NCBI GenBank assembly: GCA_964644695.1
Contig: CAZXWN010000001.1
Span: forward strand, 728,629-792,628
DNA length: 64,000 bases
Direction: 5' to 3'
From: CAZXWN01 sp964644695 [NCBI: uncultured bacterium]
Lineage (GTDB): Bacteria > UBP4 > UBA4092
Translations under genes and position numbers: made by a program
Part shown: piece by piece, positions 18,445-28,273 of the stretch
Layout: each line of letters starts with the position of its first letter
Position numbering within the stretch: position 1 is the first letter of the stretch
The notes under the pieces: model-generated
The model's database searches: none
The model's input: the letters and a program-made list of their open reading frames with translations, nothing else
What the model was told of the DNA's origin: nothing

Positions 18445-19413
18445 TTACTCCCCTTTCTTTAAGGCTTCGTCAACCTCTTTCTCAAGAGCGCTCTTTTCTG
18501 TTTCAGGGATGAGTAAGGAAAGGATAATGGAGAGTCCCAAAGTTAAAACAACTACGGCTAAGGCCCATCCAATCGGAAAAACAAACCAATGATGTATCAA
18601 CATCTTGAATCCAATAAATACAAGGATGGCAGCTAAACCGTAGTGCAGGAATCGGAATAGCGGCATCAGCCCAGCCAAGGCAAAGAATAATGCTCTTAAC
18701 CCTAATACGGCAAAGATATTAGATGAAAAAGCGATAAATCCATCTCGGGTAATAGATAATATTGCCGGAATTGAATCAACCGCAAAGACCACATCCGTTG
18801 ATTCAATAGCAATCAAGACAATCACTAGAGGCGTTGCTAATATTTTCCCATCAACTCGTGTAAAAAACTTATCACCGACATAATCTTTAGTTATTGGGAG
18901 ATGTTTACGAATAAACAAAAGAATGGGATTCCGCTCAGGATGAATTTCCTCATCCCCCTTCTTTAGCATCTTAATACCTGTATATAAAAGGAAGGCCCCA
19001 AAGATATAAATTACCCACTCAAAGCGGGTAATCAAGGCTAATCCAGCGCCAATAAAGAAAGCCCTGAAAACCACGGCACCTAGAATACCCCAGTATAAAA
19101 CACCATGACGATTTTGAGGTTTTACATTGAAAAAAGAGAAAATCAGTAAGAAAACGAAGAGGTTATCAACACTTAAAGCTTTTTCGATGATATACCCTGT
19201 AAGAAATTGATTTCCAGCCTCATGGCCCTTCACATAATAAACCAAGACATTAAATAAAAGAGCCGGAACTATCCAATATACGCAGAGGAGTAAAGATTCT
19301 CTAATCTTAATCTCATGAGCTTTTCGATTCAAAACCAGTAAATCAACAATCAATAAAATAATCGTTACAAGGATGAAGATCGTCCATAACCAAAAATCGG
19401 GATGTTGTGTCAT
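18445..19413 (-). CDS. TerC/Alx-family integral membrane protein
   Basis: About 322-residue polytopic protein with the TerC motif EKALSVDNLFVFLLIFSFF, then GVLYWGILGAVVFRAFFIG and IESTDVVFAVDSIPAILSI, which carry the conserved intramembrane Asp residues. Members (Alx, TerC) are linked to tellurite resistance or manganese export coupled to metalation of exported proteins. I start at 19413, where AGGAA precedes the ATG. An upstream start at 19485 is unlikely, because an extended -10 promoter lies between the two. It is first in an operon with the two chrA genes. Confidence 0.9.
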   Translation of the reverse strand: MTQHPDFWLWTIFILVTIILLIVDLLVLNRKAHEIKIRESLLLCVYWIVPALLFNVLVYYVKGHEAGNQFLTGYIIEKALSVDNLFVFLLIFSFFNVKPQNRHGVLYWGILGAVVFRAFFIGAGLALITRFEWVIYIFGAFLLYTGIKMLKKGDEEIHPERNPILLFIRKHLPITKDYVGDKFFTRVDGKILATPLVIVLIAIESTDVVFAVDSIPAILSITRDGFIAFSSNIFAVLGLRALFFALAGLMPLFRFLHYGLAAILVFIGFKMLIHHWFVFPIGWALAVVVLTLGLSIILSLLIPETEKSALEKEVDEALKKGE

Positions 19414-19457
19414 GAGATTCCTTTTCCTGTCAATATCAAGAGTCAGATTGAATCTAT

Positions 19458-19466
19458 ATTTTACCA
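19458..19466 (-). promoter_or_regulatory. Extended -10 promoter for terC-chrA-chrA
   Basis: Read on the minus strand this is TGG-TAAAAT, an extended -10 (TGnTAnAAT). Transcription would start about 40 bp before ATG 19413. No clear -35 is seen, as is common for extended -10 promoters. Confidence 0.5.
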
Positions 19467-19517
19467 TGTTGACAGATTCAGACACTTAATCTAAGCAACT
19501 CAATATTTGCCGCAAAA

Positions 19518-19562
19518 CGAAGAAACCACGGACTTGCTCCGAGCAGCTCCGTAGTTTCTTCG
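19518..19562. repeat. Dispersed 45-bp palindromic element, copy 1
   Basis: Long inverted repeat with a single-base centre. The left arm starts CGAAGAAACCACGGAC and the right arm ends CTCCGTAGTTTCTTCG. The outer arm GAAAC/GTTTC differs from the GAATCC/GGATTC of copy 4, yet pairing is kept. It lies between two divergent genes. Confidence 0.85.
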
Positions 19563-19696
19563 ACAAATCTCAGGTATTTATCAATTATTCCGATTATGTA
19601 AACATATTTAATAATCAAAGAGTACTATAGTTGCATTAAGATAAAATTAATTGAGATAAGTAGTGAGAACAGGATAATCACTCCCGTCATAAGAGT

Positions 19697-19725
19697 TTGA
19701 CACTCCATAGAATCTCACTTATTAT
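19697..19725 (+). promoter_or_regulatory. Strong sigma-70-type promoter
   Basis: TTGACA (19697-19702), exactly 17 bp of spacer, and TATTAT (19720-19725). It is 39 bp before the start of the secreted two-module protein gene and would also transcribe the sigma-54 activator behind it. Confidence 0.72.
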
Positions 19726-19764
19726 TTGAAATCATACTAAAAGAACGGATTCAGGAATAAACTT

Positions 19765-20619
19765 ATGAAACATACTCTTTCATTGACCCTTCTGTCCATG
19801 GTTCTTGCTCTTTCTATCGCACAGGCAACCACTTTACCAATGTCACTGGCAACCACCGAATTAAAGGTAGAAGGTAAGGGTTCCCTGGAAACCCTCCAGA
19901 ACAATTTAATTCAAGATAAGTTATTGCTAAAATCCGTAACGCGCGAGGACGGCTACCGGAATATGACGAATTACTTACTTACATTACCGGTAGACAGCAC
20001 GATTACTGTCCAAAATCTGGCCCAGCAATACCCCAATTTAGGCGAACTGATTCCCCAATTTGTAAAAAGCAACGCCGTCTTCAGCTCAATTGCTTTCAGT
20101 TCCTACACAACGGCCACTTTGACCTGCTATCTGGACAATGTAAAGTTTGCCAAGTTGGTGGCCCCTTTCTACACCACTTATTTACATGAACAACAAAAGA
20201 TGAAAATGAAAGCCGCTAAGGTTGCTAAAGTAAAAGAAAAGAAACCTGTGGTTTTCGAGAAAGCCTTGGAATTAAGTAATTCTCCAGATTACCTTTTTGC
20301 TGTCAGTACCGTCAGCGTAACCTGGGATGAAACGAAATCCAATGAGTTTAATATGTCACGCGCATTAAATCTGGCACGAAATGAAACCGCCGCCGATTTC
20401 TCTCGTCAGTTAACCGACCTTCCATATCGTAAGGGTATGACCTTCGCTCAGGCACTAGAAAAACATCCTCAAATGAATCATAGAGACTGGATGATTTCTG
20501 ATTATCAGAATTTCCAGGTCAAAGACCAGATGTTTATCCTCAAGTCCAGATTGAATTTGAAGGCGATGAAACAGACCCTGGTTTTCCAGGATGTTCAGAA
20601 TCTTCGCGAGCTTAAATAA
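19765..20619 (+). CDS. Secreted protein with two related modules, unknown function
   Basis: 284 residues with a signal peptide (MKHTLSLTLLSMVLALSIAQA). I recognise no family. The mature protein seems to contain a duplicated module: LTLPVDSTITVQNLAQQYPN in the first half resembles LTDLPYRKGMTFAQALEKHP in the second. Each is followed by a similar beta-rich stretch ending in LDNVKFAKLV or LNLKAMKQTL. A Lys/Ala-rich linker (MKMKAAKVAKVKEKKP, about residues 151-166) joins them. The layout recalls LPP20-like envelope proteins, but that is only a resemblance. It is five bases upstream of a sigma-54 activator and shares its promoter, so the two may act in one envelope-sensing pathway. Confidence 0.65.
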   Translation: MKHTLSLTLLSMVLALSIAQATTLPMSLATTELKVEGKGSLETLQNNLIQDKLLLKSVTREDGYRNMTNYLLTLPVDSTITVQNLAQQYPNLGELIPQFVKSNAVFSSIAFSSYTTATLTCYLDNVKFAKLVAPFYTTYLHEQQKMKMKAAKVAKVKEKKPVVFEKALELSNSPDYLFAVSTVSVTWDETKSNEFNMSRALNLARNETAADFSRQLTDLPYRKGMTFAQALEKHPQMNHRDWMISDYQNFQVKDQMFILKSRLNLKAMKQTLVFQDVQNLRELK

Positions 20620-20624
20620 GCATT

Positions 20625-21980
20625 ATGAGTCCGATACATTCTCGATTGCTGGTCGTTGACGACGATCCCGGTTCTCTGGAGGCTATGAAAGATGCCCTGG
20701 AGTATGCGGGGTATGATGTAGTTTCTGCACCCAGTGGAGCCGAAGCCTTCCGATTGTTGAATACCTCAGAATTCGATGCGGTCCTGACTGATTTATATAT
20801 GCCGACAATCAATGGTATGGAAATCATGACCGCCGCTTTGAAATCAGACCCCAATATGCCCGTCATCATATTCACCGGTCATGCAACGGTGGAAAATGCT
20901 GTCGAAGCCATGAAAGCCGGCGCATTCCACTACATCACCAAGCCAGTCAATGTTGAAGAACTTCGGATTACTGTCAAAAAAGCTCTGGAGCAGAAAAAGC
21001 TTATCCGGGAAAATCTGGATTTAAAGCGTCGTGTCAACCGAAAATTCGGGTTTGAAAATATTATTGCCAATTCCAGAAAAATGCAGGAGATTCTGGACAC
21101 TGTTGTCCAAATTGCTCCCAGTCGTGCCAATGTTCTCATTACGGGAGAAAGTGGCACGGGCAAGGAACTTATTGCCAGCGCTATTCACTACAATAGCGAC
21201 CGAAAAGAACAGCCCTTTGTAAAACTCAATTGCGCCGTCCTTGCTGAAGGTGTTTTGGAAAGTGAATTGTTTGGACACGAAAAAGGCGCCTTTACTGGAG
21301 CTATCAAAAGCCGAAAGGGAATGTTTGAGCAGGCTGACGGAGGCACCTTGTTCCTGGATGAAATCGGAGATGTCCCTTTATCCACCCAGGTTAAATTACT
21401 CAGGGTTCTCGAAGAACGAGAGTTTACTCGTGTCGGCGGAGACAGTCCCATTCAGGTGGATGTTCGTATTATAACGGCAACCAATCGCGATCTAAAGGGA
21501 GCCATCAATGATGGACATTTCCGTGAAGACCTTTATTTCCGTTTGAATGTTGTTAATCTGGACCTTCCCCCACTCCGTGACCGTCGTGAAGATATTCCCT
21601 TGATGTTACAGCATTTTATTCATGAGTTTTGTTTGGAAAACAATAAACCCGAATTGATATTGCAGCGCGAAACTCTGGATTTATTGACCCAGTATTCATG
21701 GCCAGGAAATGTGCGTGAATTACGAAATGTTGTCGAAAGCCTGGTTGTTCGGCTTCGAGGGACCGAAATAACTCCCAATGATTTGCCTGACAGCGTCAGA
21801 AAAGTTTCTCAATCAGAAGCAACGGTCATGCCAGTAGGTACATCACTGGAAGATGTTGAGAAAGACCTCATCCTGAAGACACTTGATTCGGTCAATGGTA
21901 ACAAAACGCAGGCAGCTAAAATACTGGGCGTAGGGTTAAGGACCTTATACCGCAAACTGGAACAGTATGGTCGGGGTTGA
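20625..21980 (+). CDS. NtrC-family sigma-54-dependent response regulator
   Basis: 451 residues in three parts. The receiver domain (1-~120) has VDDDP and the phospho-acceptor Asp56 in LTDLYMP. The AAA+ domain (~145-375) has Walker A GESGTGKE, the sigma-54-contact loop ELFGHEKGAFTGA, and Walker B GGTLFLDEIGD. A Fis-type helix-turn-helix at the C-terminus contains GNKTQAAKILGVGLRTLYRK. It activates sigma-54 promoters on phosphorylation. No histidine kinase is encoded nearby, so the partner is elsewhere. The only convincing sigma-54 promoter I found in the window is the one before hsp20, a possible target. Confidence 0.95.
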   Translation: MSPIHSRLLVVDDDPGSLEAMKDALEYAGYDVVSAPSGAEAFRLLNTSEFDAVLTDLYMPTINGMEIMTAALKSDPNMPVIIFTGHATVENAVEAMKAGAFHYITKPVNVEELRITVKKALEQKKLIRENLDLKRRVNRKFGFENIIANSRKMQEILDTVVQIAPSRANVLITGESGTGKELIASAIHYNSDRKEQPFVKLNCAVLAEGVLESELFGHEKGAFTGAIKSRKGMFEQADGGTLFLDEIGDVPLSTQVKLLRVLEEREFTRVGGDSPIQVDVRIITATNRDLKGAINDGHFREDLYFRLNVVNLDLPPLRDRREDIPLMLQHFIHEFCLENNKPELILQRETLDLLTQYSWPGNVRELRNVVESLVVRLRGTEITPNDLPDSVRKVSQSEATVMPVGTSLEDVEKDLILKTLDSVNGNKTQAAKILGVGLRTLYRKLEQYGRG

Positions 21981-22103
21981 TTCAGACCGATTTTGCATAT
22001 TCAAATCACCCTGCCTGACATGTTATATTTATATGAATAACTATATGCCGGAGGGCAGGTCTGACAGGTTATTCACCTTCCCTATCAGCACAGAGAGGTT
22101 TCT

Positions 22104-23330
22104 ATGGGTATCATCGTACAAAAGTATGGCGGTAAATCTGTAGCCACCCCCGAATTAATGCGGGGAATCGTTCGTCGCATCCTGCGTTACAAAAAACCTG
22201 AAGACCAATTGGTCATCGTTGTATCTGCTATGGGCAATACTACCGATAACCTGATCAAAAAGTCTGAAGAAGTGACATTAAATCCAGACCCTCGTGAAAT
22301 GGATGTGCTCCTTTCCATCGGTGAGATAGAATCTACCGCATTAATGGCAATGACTTTTCAGGCTGAGGGTATGCCGGCCATTTCTTTAAATGGGCCCCAG
22401 TGTGGTATTCAAACTGATAGTCAGCATACATGGGCTAAAATATTAAAGATTTCCCCCAAGAGAATCCAGGAAGAATTAAATCTTGGCAAAGTAGTCGTCG
22501 TTGCAGGATTCCAGGGTGCCACTTCTGTTGGAGACATATCTACTTTGGGTCGTGGCGGTTCTGACCTCACTGCAGTAGCTCTGGCAGCGGCATTAAAAGC
22601 AGATGTTTGTGAGAAATACACCGATGAGATTGGTGTTTTTACCGCAAATCCCAAACTGGTACCAGACGCCCAAAAACTTGATGTCATTTCCTATGATGAG
22701 ATGATTGAGATGTCTTCATTAGGTGCAAAAGTACTTCAAGCTCGTTCTGTCCTGTTTGCCAAGAAAAACAATGTCAATATACGCGTTCGGTCCAGTCTGG
22801 TTGAAGATGAAGGGACCCTGATAACCAAGGAGGCTAAGCAAATGGAAAAAGCCGTAGTTGCCTATATTATCCCCAGTAAAGCAGAAGCAAAAATAACCAT
22901 TTTAGGAGTCCCTGACAAGCCAGGTGTCGCCGGTCAGGTGTTTGCTAAATTGGCAGAACAAGAAATTCCTGTGGATATGATTATCCAGAATATCAGTGAA
23001 CTGGGTAAAACCGACATTACCTTTACTGTTGAACAAAATCGGATGAAAGAAGCCTTCCGTGTGGCTACCGAAATGAAAGAATTGCTGGGTGCCCGTGAAG
23101 TTAAAGGTGATGACAAAGTAGCCAAGATTTCCGTAGTAGGTTTGGGAATGCGATCTGCTCCGGGTGTTGCTGCTACCATGTTTAATGCTTTAGCTGAAAA
23201 AGGTATTAATATTGAAATGATTAGTACTTCTGAAATTCGTATTTCCTGTGTAATTCGGGAAGAATTCTTGGATAATGCTGTCAAGATTCTTCATGACCGG
23301 TTTGAACTGGGCACAAAAAAGATGGCCTGA
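22104..23330 (+). CDS. lysC: Aspartate kinase (monofunctional, two ACT domains)
   Basis: Phosphorylates aspartate, the first step to lysine, threonine and methionine. The N-terminal motif is VQKYGGKSVA, where most aspartokinases have K-F/Y-GGTSVA; the Thr-to-Lys change is a small oddity. The kinase core contains LGRGGSDLTAVALAAAL and CEKYTDEIGVFTANPK. The C-terminal ~140 residues form two ACT domains (ITILGVPDKPGVAGQVF; ISVVGLGMRSAPGVAATMF) for allosteric feedback by amino acids. The length of 408 residues matches LysC of the alpha-beta type. There is a good AGAGAGG ribosome site. No lysine riboswitch was recognised upstream. Confidence 0.95.
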   Translation: MGIIVQKYGGKSVATPELMRGIVRRILRYKKPEDQLVIVVSAMGNTTDNLIKKSEEVTLNPDPREMDVLLSIGEIESTALMAMTFQAEGMPAISLNGPQCGIQTDSQHTWAKILKISPKRIQEELNLGKVVVVAGFQGATSVGDISTLGRGGSDLTAVALAAALKADVCEKYTDEIGVFTANPKLVPDAQKLDVISYDEMIEMSSLGAKVLQARSVLFAKKNNVNIRVRSSLVEDEGTLITKEAKQMEKAVVAYIIPSKAEAKITILGVPDKPGVAGQVFAKLAEQEIPVDMIIQNISELGKTDITFTVEQNRMKEAFRVATEMKELLGAREVKGDDKVAKISVVGLGMRSAPGVAATMFNALAEKGINIEMISTSEIRISCVIREEFLDNAVKILHDRFELGTKKMA

Positions 23331-23399
23331 TTTGAACTTTCTGCTCAAATTTGCCAAACTAAGGTTATCTGAGGATTTACAGCGGTCAGGAGAAAATGC

Positions 23400-23897
23400 A
23401 TGAATATCGATAACAAGGAACTTAAAAAACTCATCGATCTAGTTCAGAAATCAGATATTGCTGAGTTCGAATATAGTGAAGGCGATATAAAAGTTCGAAT
23501 TGTACGGTCATGTGGGGGTCAAACTTATCAGTTACCTGCACATCCAACAGCTTATCTCACCGGCCCAAATCAGGTATCTAATCCGATACCGATGATCAAT
23601 GGAGATGCTGCGGGAAATGAACCCACAGCAGAGAGTTCAGCACCCCAGGTAGAAGCAGGCACTATCATTGCATCACCCATGGTTGGAACCTTCTACAGAG
23701 CTCAAGCGCCCGATGCTCCACCCTATGTCGACGTGGGTAGTAATATTGAACTTGACCAAACCTTATGCATTATTGAAGCAATGAAGCTGATGAACGAAAT
23801 TAAAGCGGAATACCGATGTAAATTACTGGAAGTACTCGTGGAGAATGGACAGGCTGTCGAATTTGGTCAACCATTATTCCGGGTTCAAAAGATTTAA
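23400..23897 (+). CDS. accB: Biotin carboxyl carrier protein of acetyl-CoA carboxylase
   Basis: 165 residues. The N-terminal helix region (NKELKKLIDLVQKSDIAEFE) is typical of AccB. A Pro/Ala/Glu-rich linker follows, then the C-terminal biotinyl domain with ASPMVGTFYRAQAP and the biotinylation motif EAMKLMNEI; Lys129 is the biotinylated residue. AGGAG stands eight bases before the start. accC follows after 12 bases, the classic accBC arrangement. Role: carries CO2 between biotin carboxylase and carboxyltransferase for fatty-acid synthesis. Confidence 0.96.
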   Translation: MNIDNKELKKLIDLVQKSDIAEFEYSEGDIKVRIVRSCGGQTYQLPAHPTAYLTGPNQVSNPIPMINGDAAGNEPTAESSAPQVEAGTIIASPMVGTFYRAQAPDAPPYVDVGSNIELDQTLCIIEAMKLMNEIKAEYRCKLLEVLVENGQAVEFGQPLFRVQKI

Positions 23898-23909
23898 TCG
23901 GTCTCATAT

Positions 23910-25262
23910 ATGTTTAATAAAATCCTTATTGCTAATCGTGGAGAGATTGCTCTCCGAATTATCAGAGCCTGTCGCGAATTAGGCATTAAAACAGTCGCTG
24001 TTTATTCACATCCCGATCGGTACAGTTTACATGTCCGCTATGCTGATCAGTCCATCTGTATTGGTCCTGCTGCGGGTGTGCAAAGTTATTTAAACATCCC
24101 GGCAATTATCAGTGCGGCTGAAATAACCGATGCCGAAGCGATTCATCCTGGCTACGGTTTCTTATCTGAAAATGCTCACTTTGCGGACATCTGCGAATCA
24201 TGCAATATCAAATTCATTGGACCTACCGCCAATATCATTCGCTCCATGGGTGATAAGGCACAGGCACGTAAAACAGCAAAACTGGCTGGAGTCCCTATCA
24301 CACCAGGTTCAGATGGACCGGTGCATACACTCGACAAAGCAATGGCAGTGGCCCACAAAGTAGGTTACCCTGTCATAATTAAAGCGGTGGCAGGTGGTGG
24401 CGGACGCGGTATGAGAATCGCTCATACGGATGTCAGTCTGTCCTCTGCGTTTGGAACGGCTCGAGCGGAAGCAGAAGCAGGGTTTGGTAATCCAGACATC
24501 TATATTGAAAAATATATCGAAGACCCTCGGCATATAGAATTCCAGATTCTAGGTGACCAGTTCGGCAATATTATTCATCTGGGTGAACGTGATTGTTCTT
24601 TACAACGTCGACATCAAAAATTAATTGAAGAATCACCTTCTCCAGCAATTGATAATCACCTCCGCAAAAAAATGGGTGATGCAGCTGTTGCCATAGCCAG
24701 ATCAGTTAAGTATCTGAATGCAGGAACAATCGAATTTCTACTGGATAAACATGGCAACTTCTTCTTCATGGAAATGAACACTCGAATACAGGTCGAACAT
24801 CCTGTTACAGAGTTAGTTTCTGGGGTTGACCTTCTTAAAGAACAACTAAAAATTGCTGCAGGCGAAAAGTTGACCTATACCCAAAAAGATTTAATACTGC
24901 GTGGACACTCTATTGAATGTCGAATAAACGCGGAAGATCCGTCCCATAACTTCAGGCCTAATCCCGGTAAAATCACTGCATACCATGCTCCAGGTGGACC
25001 TGGTGTTCGTGTTGACAGCCATGCCTATCAGGAATATGTTGTATCTCCTTACTATGACTCCATGATTTCAAAGCTGATTGTACATGCTCCCACTCGTGAA
25101 CAAGCAATTAGCCGAATGTTGCGGGCGCTTGATGAGTATGTCATTGAAGGCATACAAACAACAATTCCTTTCCACCAAATTCTCTTAAACCGCCCAGAAT
25201 TTAAGAAAGGTCATGTAACCACTAAGTTTGTTGAGACAATTCTCCCCAGTATTTATCCGTAA
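23910..25262 (+). CDS. accC: Biotin carboxylase subunit of acetyl-CoA carboxylase
   Basis: 450 residues, the normal AccC length. The N-terminal biotin-carboxylase domain ([25 protein letters not shown]), the ATP-grasp domain with the glycine-rich loop AGGGGRGMR, the catalytic segment [16 protein letters not shown], and the C-terminal domain ([13 protein letters not shown]) are all present in order. It carboxylates the biotin on AccB using ATP and bicarbonate. The carboxyltransferase genes accA and accD are not in this window. Confidence 0.97.
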   Translation: MFNKILIANRGEIALRIIRACRELGIKTVAVYSHPDRYSLHVRYADQSICIGPAAGVQSYLNIPAIISAAEITDAEAIHPGYGFLSENAHFADICESCNIKFIGPTANIIRSMGDKAQARKTAKLAGVPITPGSDGPVHTLDKAMAVAHKVGYPVIIKAVAGGGGRGMRIAHTDVSLSSAFGTARAEAEAGFGNPDIYIEKYIEDPRHIEFQILGDQFGNIIHLGERDCSLQRRHQKLIEESPSPAIDNHLRKKMGDAAVAIARSVKYLNAGTIEFLLDKHGNFFFMEMNTRIQVEHPVTELVSGVDLLKEQLKIAAGEKLTYTQKDLILRGHSIECRINAEDPSHNFRPNPGKITAYHAPGGPGVRVDSHAYQEYVVSPYYDSMISKLIVHAPTREQAISRMLRALDEYVIEGIQTTIPFHQILLNRPEFKKGHVTTKFVETILPSIYP

Positions 25263-25313
25263 TTCACACAATCATTAACACTCACTCCGAAGTCTATATT
25301 GCAGGTTTCGGCG

Positions 25314-25322
25314 TGATATAAT
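25314..25322 (+). promoter_or_regulatory. Extended -10 promoter for the ROK kinase gene
   Basis: TGATATAAT is an exact extended -10 (TG-n-TATAAT), 50 bp before the kinase start. No good -35 was seen. It overlaps a small dyad (TGATA-taa-TATCA). Confidence 0.6.
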
Positions 25323-25371
25323 ATCAATTTAGTCAATAATTCCTCTAGAGGGCTGATTGAAAGGATTCATC

Positions 25372-26361
25372 ATGCCAAAATCACAGAAGAAAATCTCTTC
25401 CTTTGCCATTGGGATTGACTTGGGTGGACAGTCCATTAAGGGTGCACTGGTTGATACTAAAGGAAAGATTATCAAAGATATTGTTGTTCCGACTGAGGGA
25501 AGTAAGGGTCCTAAACATGTCATCCGTGTCATGAGAAATCTTGTCAAGGATTTAAGTGATATTGCGATCACTAAGAATGGAAAAGTAGTTGGTGCTTGTG
25601 TTGCGACTCCCGGACTAGTAGATATGAAAGAATGGATCGTCAGAATTGCACCTAATCTTCCTGGCTGGGTGGATGTCCCTTTATTGAAAGAAATGCAGAA
25701 GGGATTCGATTTCCCCTTGTATCTGGAAAATGATGCCAACGCCGCAGCTTATGGCGAATTCTGGATCGGTGCCGGGAAAAAGGTAAAGACCATGATTGTC
25801 TTGACCTTAGGAACAGGTATTGGCGGTGGATTAATTCTTGATGGAAAAGTCTGGCACGGAGCTGATGGTTCCGGAGGAGAAGTCGGTCACATCAATCTGT
25901 ATCCAAACGGAATTCCCTGTGGATGCGGTAATCCTGGTTGCTTGGAAGCGCACACGTCAGCTATTGGAATCACAAAGCGTACAAAGATGGCAATAGAAGC
26001 GGGTGAACAGTCTCTGATAAAGAAAATGGTTAAGGGCGATTTGGATAAGATTAGTCCCAAAGTTGTTTATCAGGCAGCAACTAAAGGGGACAAACTCGCT
26101 AGAAAAATATTAGAGGATACAGGCCGAGATATTGGTGTTGGCATTATGTCCCTGGTTAATCTGTTAAACCCCGAAATGGTAGCCTTAGGCGGCGGTGTCA
26201 TGGAAGCAGGCGATTATATTTTAAAACCGGCTAAAGACGAGTTCCGTAAACGCGGCTTTAAATGGCTCATTGAGAGAACCAAAATAGTGAAAGCAAAGTT
26301 AGGTAATGAAGCCGGCCGGGTGGGTGCCGCCGGAATCGTATTTTCAATGAATACCCAATAA
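25372..26361 (+). CDS. ROK-family sugar kinase (glucokinase-like)
   Basis: About 330-residue ROK protein. The phosphate-1 motif AIGIDLGGQSIKGAL (12-26) binds ATP. The catalytic Asp121 lies in LENDANAAAYGE. The ROK zinc site is formed by His173 and Cys183/185/190 in GHINLYPNGIPCGCGNPGCLE. GTGIGGGLIL is the second phosphate motif. Helix-turn-helix sequences are absent, so this is a kinase and not a ROK repressor. ATG 25372 is preceded by AAAGGA; an upstream TTG at 25357 is less likely. Glucose is the likely substrate by family, but N-acetylsugars are possible. Confidence 0.92.
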   Translation: MPKSQKKISSFAIGIDLGGQSIKGALVDTKGKIIKDIVVPTEGSKGPKHVIRVMRNLVKDLSDIAITKNGKVVGACVATPGLVDMKEWIVRIAPNLPGWVDVPLLKEMQKGFDFPLYLENDANAAAYGEFWIGAGKKVKTMIVLTLGTGIGGGLILDGKVWHGADGSGGEVGHINLYPNGIPCGCGNPGCLEAHTSAIGITKRTKMAIEAGEQSLIKKMVKGDLDKISPKVVYQAATKGDKLARKILEDTGRDIGVGIMSLVNLLNPEMVALGGGVMEAGDYILKPAKDEFRKRGFKWLIERTKIVKAKLGNEAGRVGAAGIVFSMNTQ

Positions 26362-26386
26362 AAAGACAGGATAACAAAGAATATTT

Positions 26387-28180
26387 ATGGACCAAAAACT
26401 GATACGAAACTTCAGTATCATTGCCCACATTGATCACGGGAAAACCACATTATCAGACCGGTTACTTGAAGTAACTGGAGCGCTAACTCTTCGTGAAATG
26501 CGAGATCAATTCCTGGATTCAATGGACTTAGAGAGAGAACGGGGCATCACTATTAAGTCTCACCCCGTCAGGCTTAATTACAAAGCTGATGATGGAAAAC
26601 AGTATGTATTGAACCTGTTGGATACGCCAGGACATGTTGACTTCTCTTATGAGGTCTCCCGTTCTCTGGCTTCCTGTGAAGGTGCTTGCCTTTTAGTAGA
26701 TGCATCCCAGGGCGTCGAAGCTCAAACAATGGCAAATGCTTACTTAGCATTAGATCAGGACCTGACAGTCATCCCCGTTATTAATAAAATAGACCTACCC
26801 AGTACGAATCTTGATTTATGCACTAATCAGATCGTCAATACAATGCCCTTGGATGAAAAAGATATCATTCTGGCCAGCGGAAAAGAAGGCATCGGCATCA
26901 GGGATATTCTGGAAGCCGTAGTAAAAAGAGTTCCACATCCAAAAGGCAAAGAAGATAAGCCCCTCGCAGCACTCATATTCGATTCAATTTATGACTCCTA
27001 TCGAGGTGTCGTTGTTTATTTCCGTATCTTTGATGGGCGAATGTCTGTCGGTGATAGAATCCAGATGATGGCCACCGGTCAAGAATATGAAATTACTGAA
27101 CTGGGTGTTTTTGCCCCACGAATGACCCCTGTAGAGAGTTTAGGTGTTGGCGAAGTTGGTTATATGGTCGCCAATATCAAAACGATTGCAGATGTGAGCG
27201 TTGGCGATACGATTACGAAATTCCATGATGGACGAACGATTCCCCTTCCAGGATACAGGCCCGTAAAACCCATGGTGTATTGCGGACTTTATCCAGCCGT
27301 CAGTGAACAGTACGAAGAAATGCGGGATGCCATGGAAAAAATGAAATTGAATGATGCCGCATTCATCTTCGAACCAGACAACTCCCCTGCCCTTGGTTTT
27401 GGATTCCGGTGTGGATTCCTTGGTTTATTGCACATGGAAATTGTTCAAGAACGAATGGAACGTGAATTCAACCTGACCCTTGTAACCACAGCGCCCAATG
27501 TTAAATATCAGATTCTCATGCCCAATGGCGACCTTCTTGATGTCACCAATCCATCAGATTTCCCTGTAAATCAAATACAGGAATGCCGTGAGCCCTATAT
27601 TAAAGCAACCATCATGGTACCCACCGAGTTTGTGGGTAATGTCATGAAACTGGCACAAGGCAAACGTGGTGACTATAAGAAGATGGAATATACAGATAAA
27701 ACTCGCGCCACGCTGATATATGAAATGCCACTGGCTGAAACCATTACCGATTTCCATGACAAATTGAAATCGGTCAGTAAAGGATACGCCTCAATGGATT
27801 ATGAGGTTATTGGCTATAAGGCTTCAGAATTGGTAAAACTGGATATTCTGTTAAATGGAGACCCGGTGGATGCCCTATCCATTATTGTTCATAAAGATTT
27901 TGCTTATTACCGTGGCCGGGCGTTGGTTGAGAAAATGCGTCAACTGATACCAAGACAGATGTTTGAAGTAGCCATCCAGGCAAGTATTGGGAATAGAGTT
28001 ATTGCCAGAGAGACAGTTCGTGCCTTACGGAAAGATGTGACGGCTAAATGTTACGGTGGTGATATTACCCGTAAACGGAAACTCCTGGAAAAACAAAAAG
28101 AAGGTAAGAAGCGGATGAAACAAGTCGGCAGAGTGCAAATTCCTCAGGAAGCATTCATGGCCGTTCTGTCCGTCGAATAA
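26387..28180 (+). CDS. lepA: Elongation factor 4 (LepA GTPase)
   Basis: 597 residues, the standard LepA length. G1 [10 protein letters not shown]3 DTPGHVDF, G4 NKIDLP. It has domains II and III/V as in EF-G and the LepA-specific C-terminal domain ([24 protein letters not shown], with conserved QEAFMAVL near the end). LepA acts on ribosomes during initiation or stalled elongation. In many bacteria lepA precedes the signal peptidase gene lepB; here one small gene and a terminator lie between lepA and two lepB-like genes. Confidence 0.97.
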   Translation: MDQKLIRNFSIIAHIDHGKTTLSDRLLEVTGALTLREMRDQFLDSMDLERERGITIKSHPVRLNYKADDGKQYVLNLLDTPGHVDFSYEVSRSLASCEGACLLVDASQGVEAQTMANAYLALDQDLTVIPVINKIDLPSTNLDLCTNQIVNTMPLDEKDIILASGKEGIGIRDILEAVVKRVPHPKGKEDKPLAALIFDSIYDSYRGVVVYFRIFDGRMSVGDRIQMMATGQEYEITELGVFAPRMTPVESLGVGEVGYMVANIKTIADVSVGDTITKFHDGRTIPLPGYRPVKPMVYCGLYPAVSEQYEEMRDAMEKMKLNDAAFIFEPDNSPALGFGFRCGFLGLLHMEIVQERMEREFNLTLVTTAPNVKYQILMPNGDLLDVTNPSDFPVNQIQECREPYIKATIMVPTEFVGNVMKLAQGKRGDYKKMEYTDKTRATLIYEMPLAETITDFHDKLKSVSKGYASMDYEVIGYKASELVKLDILLNGDPVDALSIIVHKDFAYYRGRALVEKMRQLIPRQMFEVAIQASIGNRVIARETVRALRKDVTAKCYGGDITRKRKLLEKQKEGKKRMKQVGRVQIPQEAFMAVLSVE

Positions 28181-28200
28181 TCAATTAATTAAATACAACA

Positions 28201-28236
28201 AACCCTATTCATCTTCAGGATGAATAGGGTTTTATT
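28201..28236 (+). terminator. Rho-independent terminator after lepA
   Basis: The stem AACCCTATTCATC/GATGAATAGGGTT with a 5-nt loop is followed by TTTATT. It is 21 bp after the lepA stop. Confidence 0.88.
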
Positions 28237-28273
28237 GTCTAAAAAATAATATTACAGGAAGAAAGGAAAAATC

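Larger units (their letters stand above)
19414..19764. other. Non-coding divergent gap between terC and the secreted two-module protein
   Basis: The gap holds the minus-strand extended -10 at 19458-19466, one copy of the dispersed 45-bp palindrome at 19518-19562, and a consensus-like sigma-70 promoter at 19697-19725. The remaining AT-rich DNA (about 19563-19690) shows no gene or structure I can recognise. Confidence 0.7.

Noticed and set aside
21981-22103. Possible lysine riboswitch before lysC
   Set aside because: The gap is only 123 bp and contains one weak CCTGCC/GGCAGG pairing; the conserved core of the lysine riboswitch could not be found.
25372-26361. ROK-type transcriptional repressor
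   Set aside because: There is no N-terminal helix-turn-helix; the protein starts directly with the ATP-binding motif.
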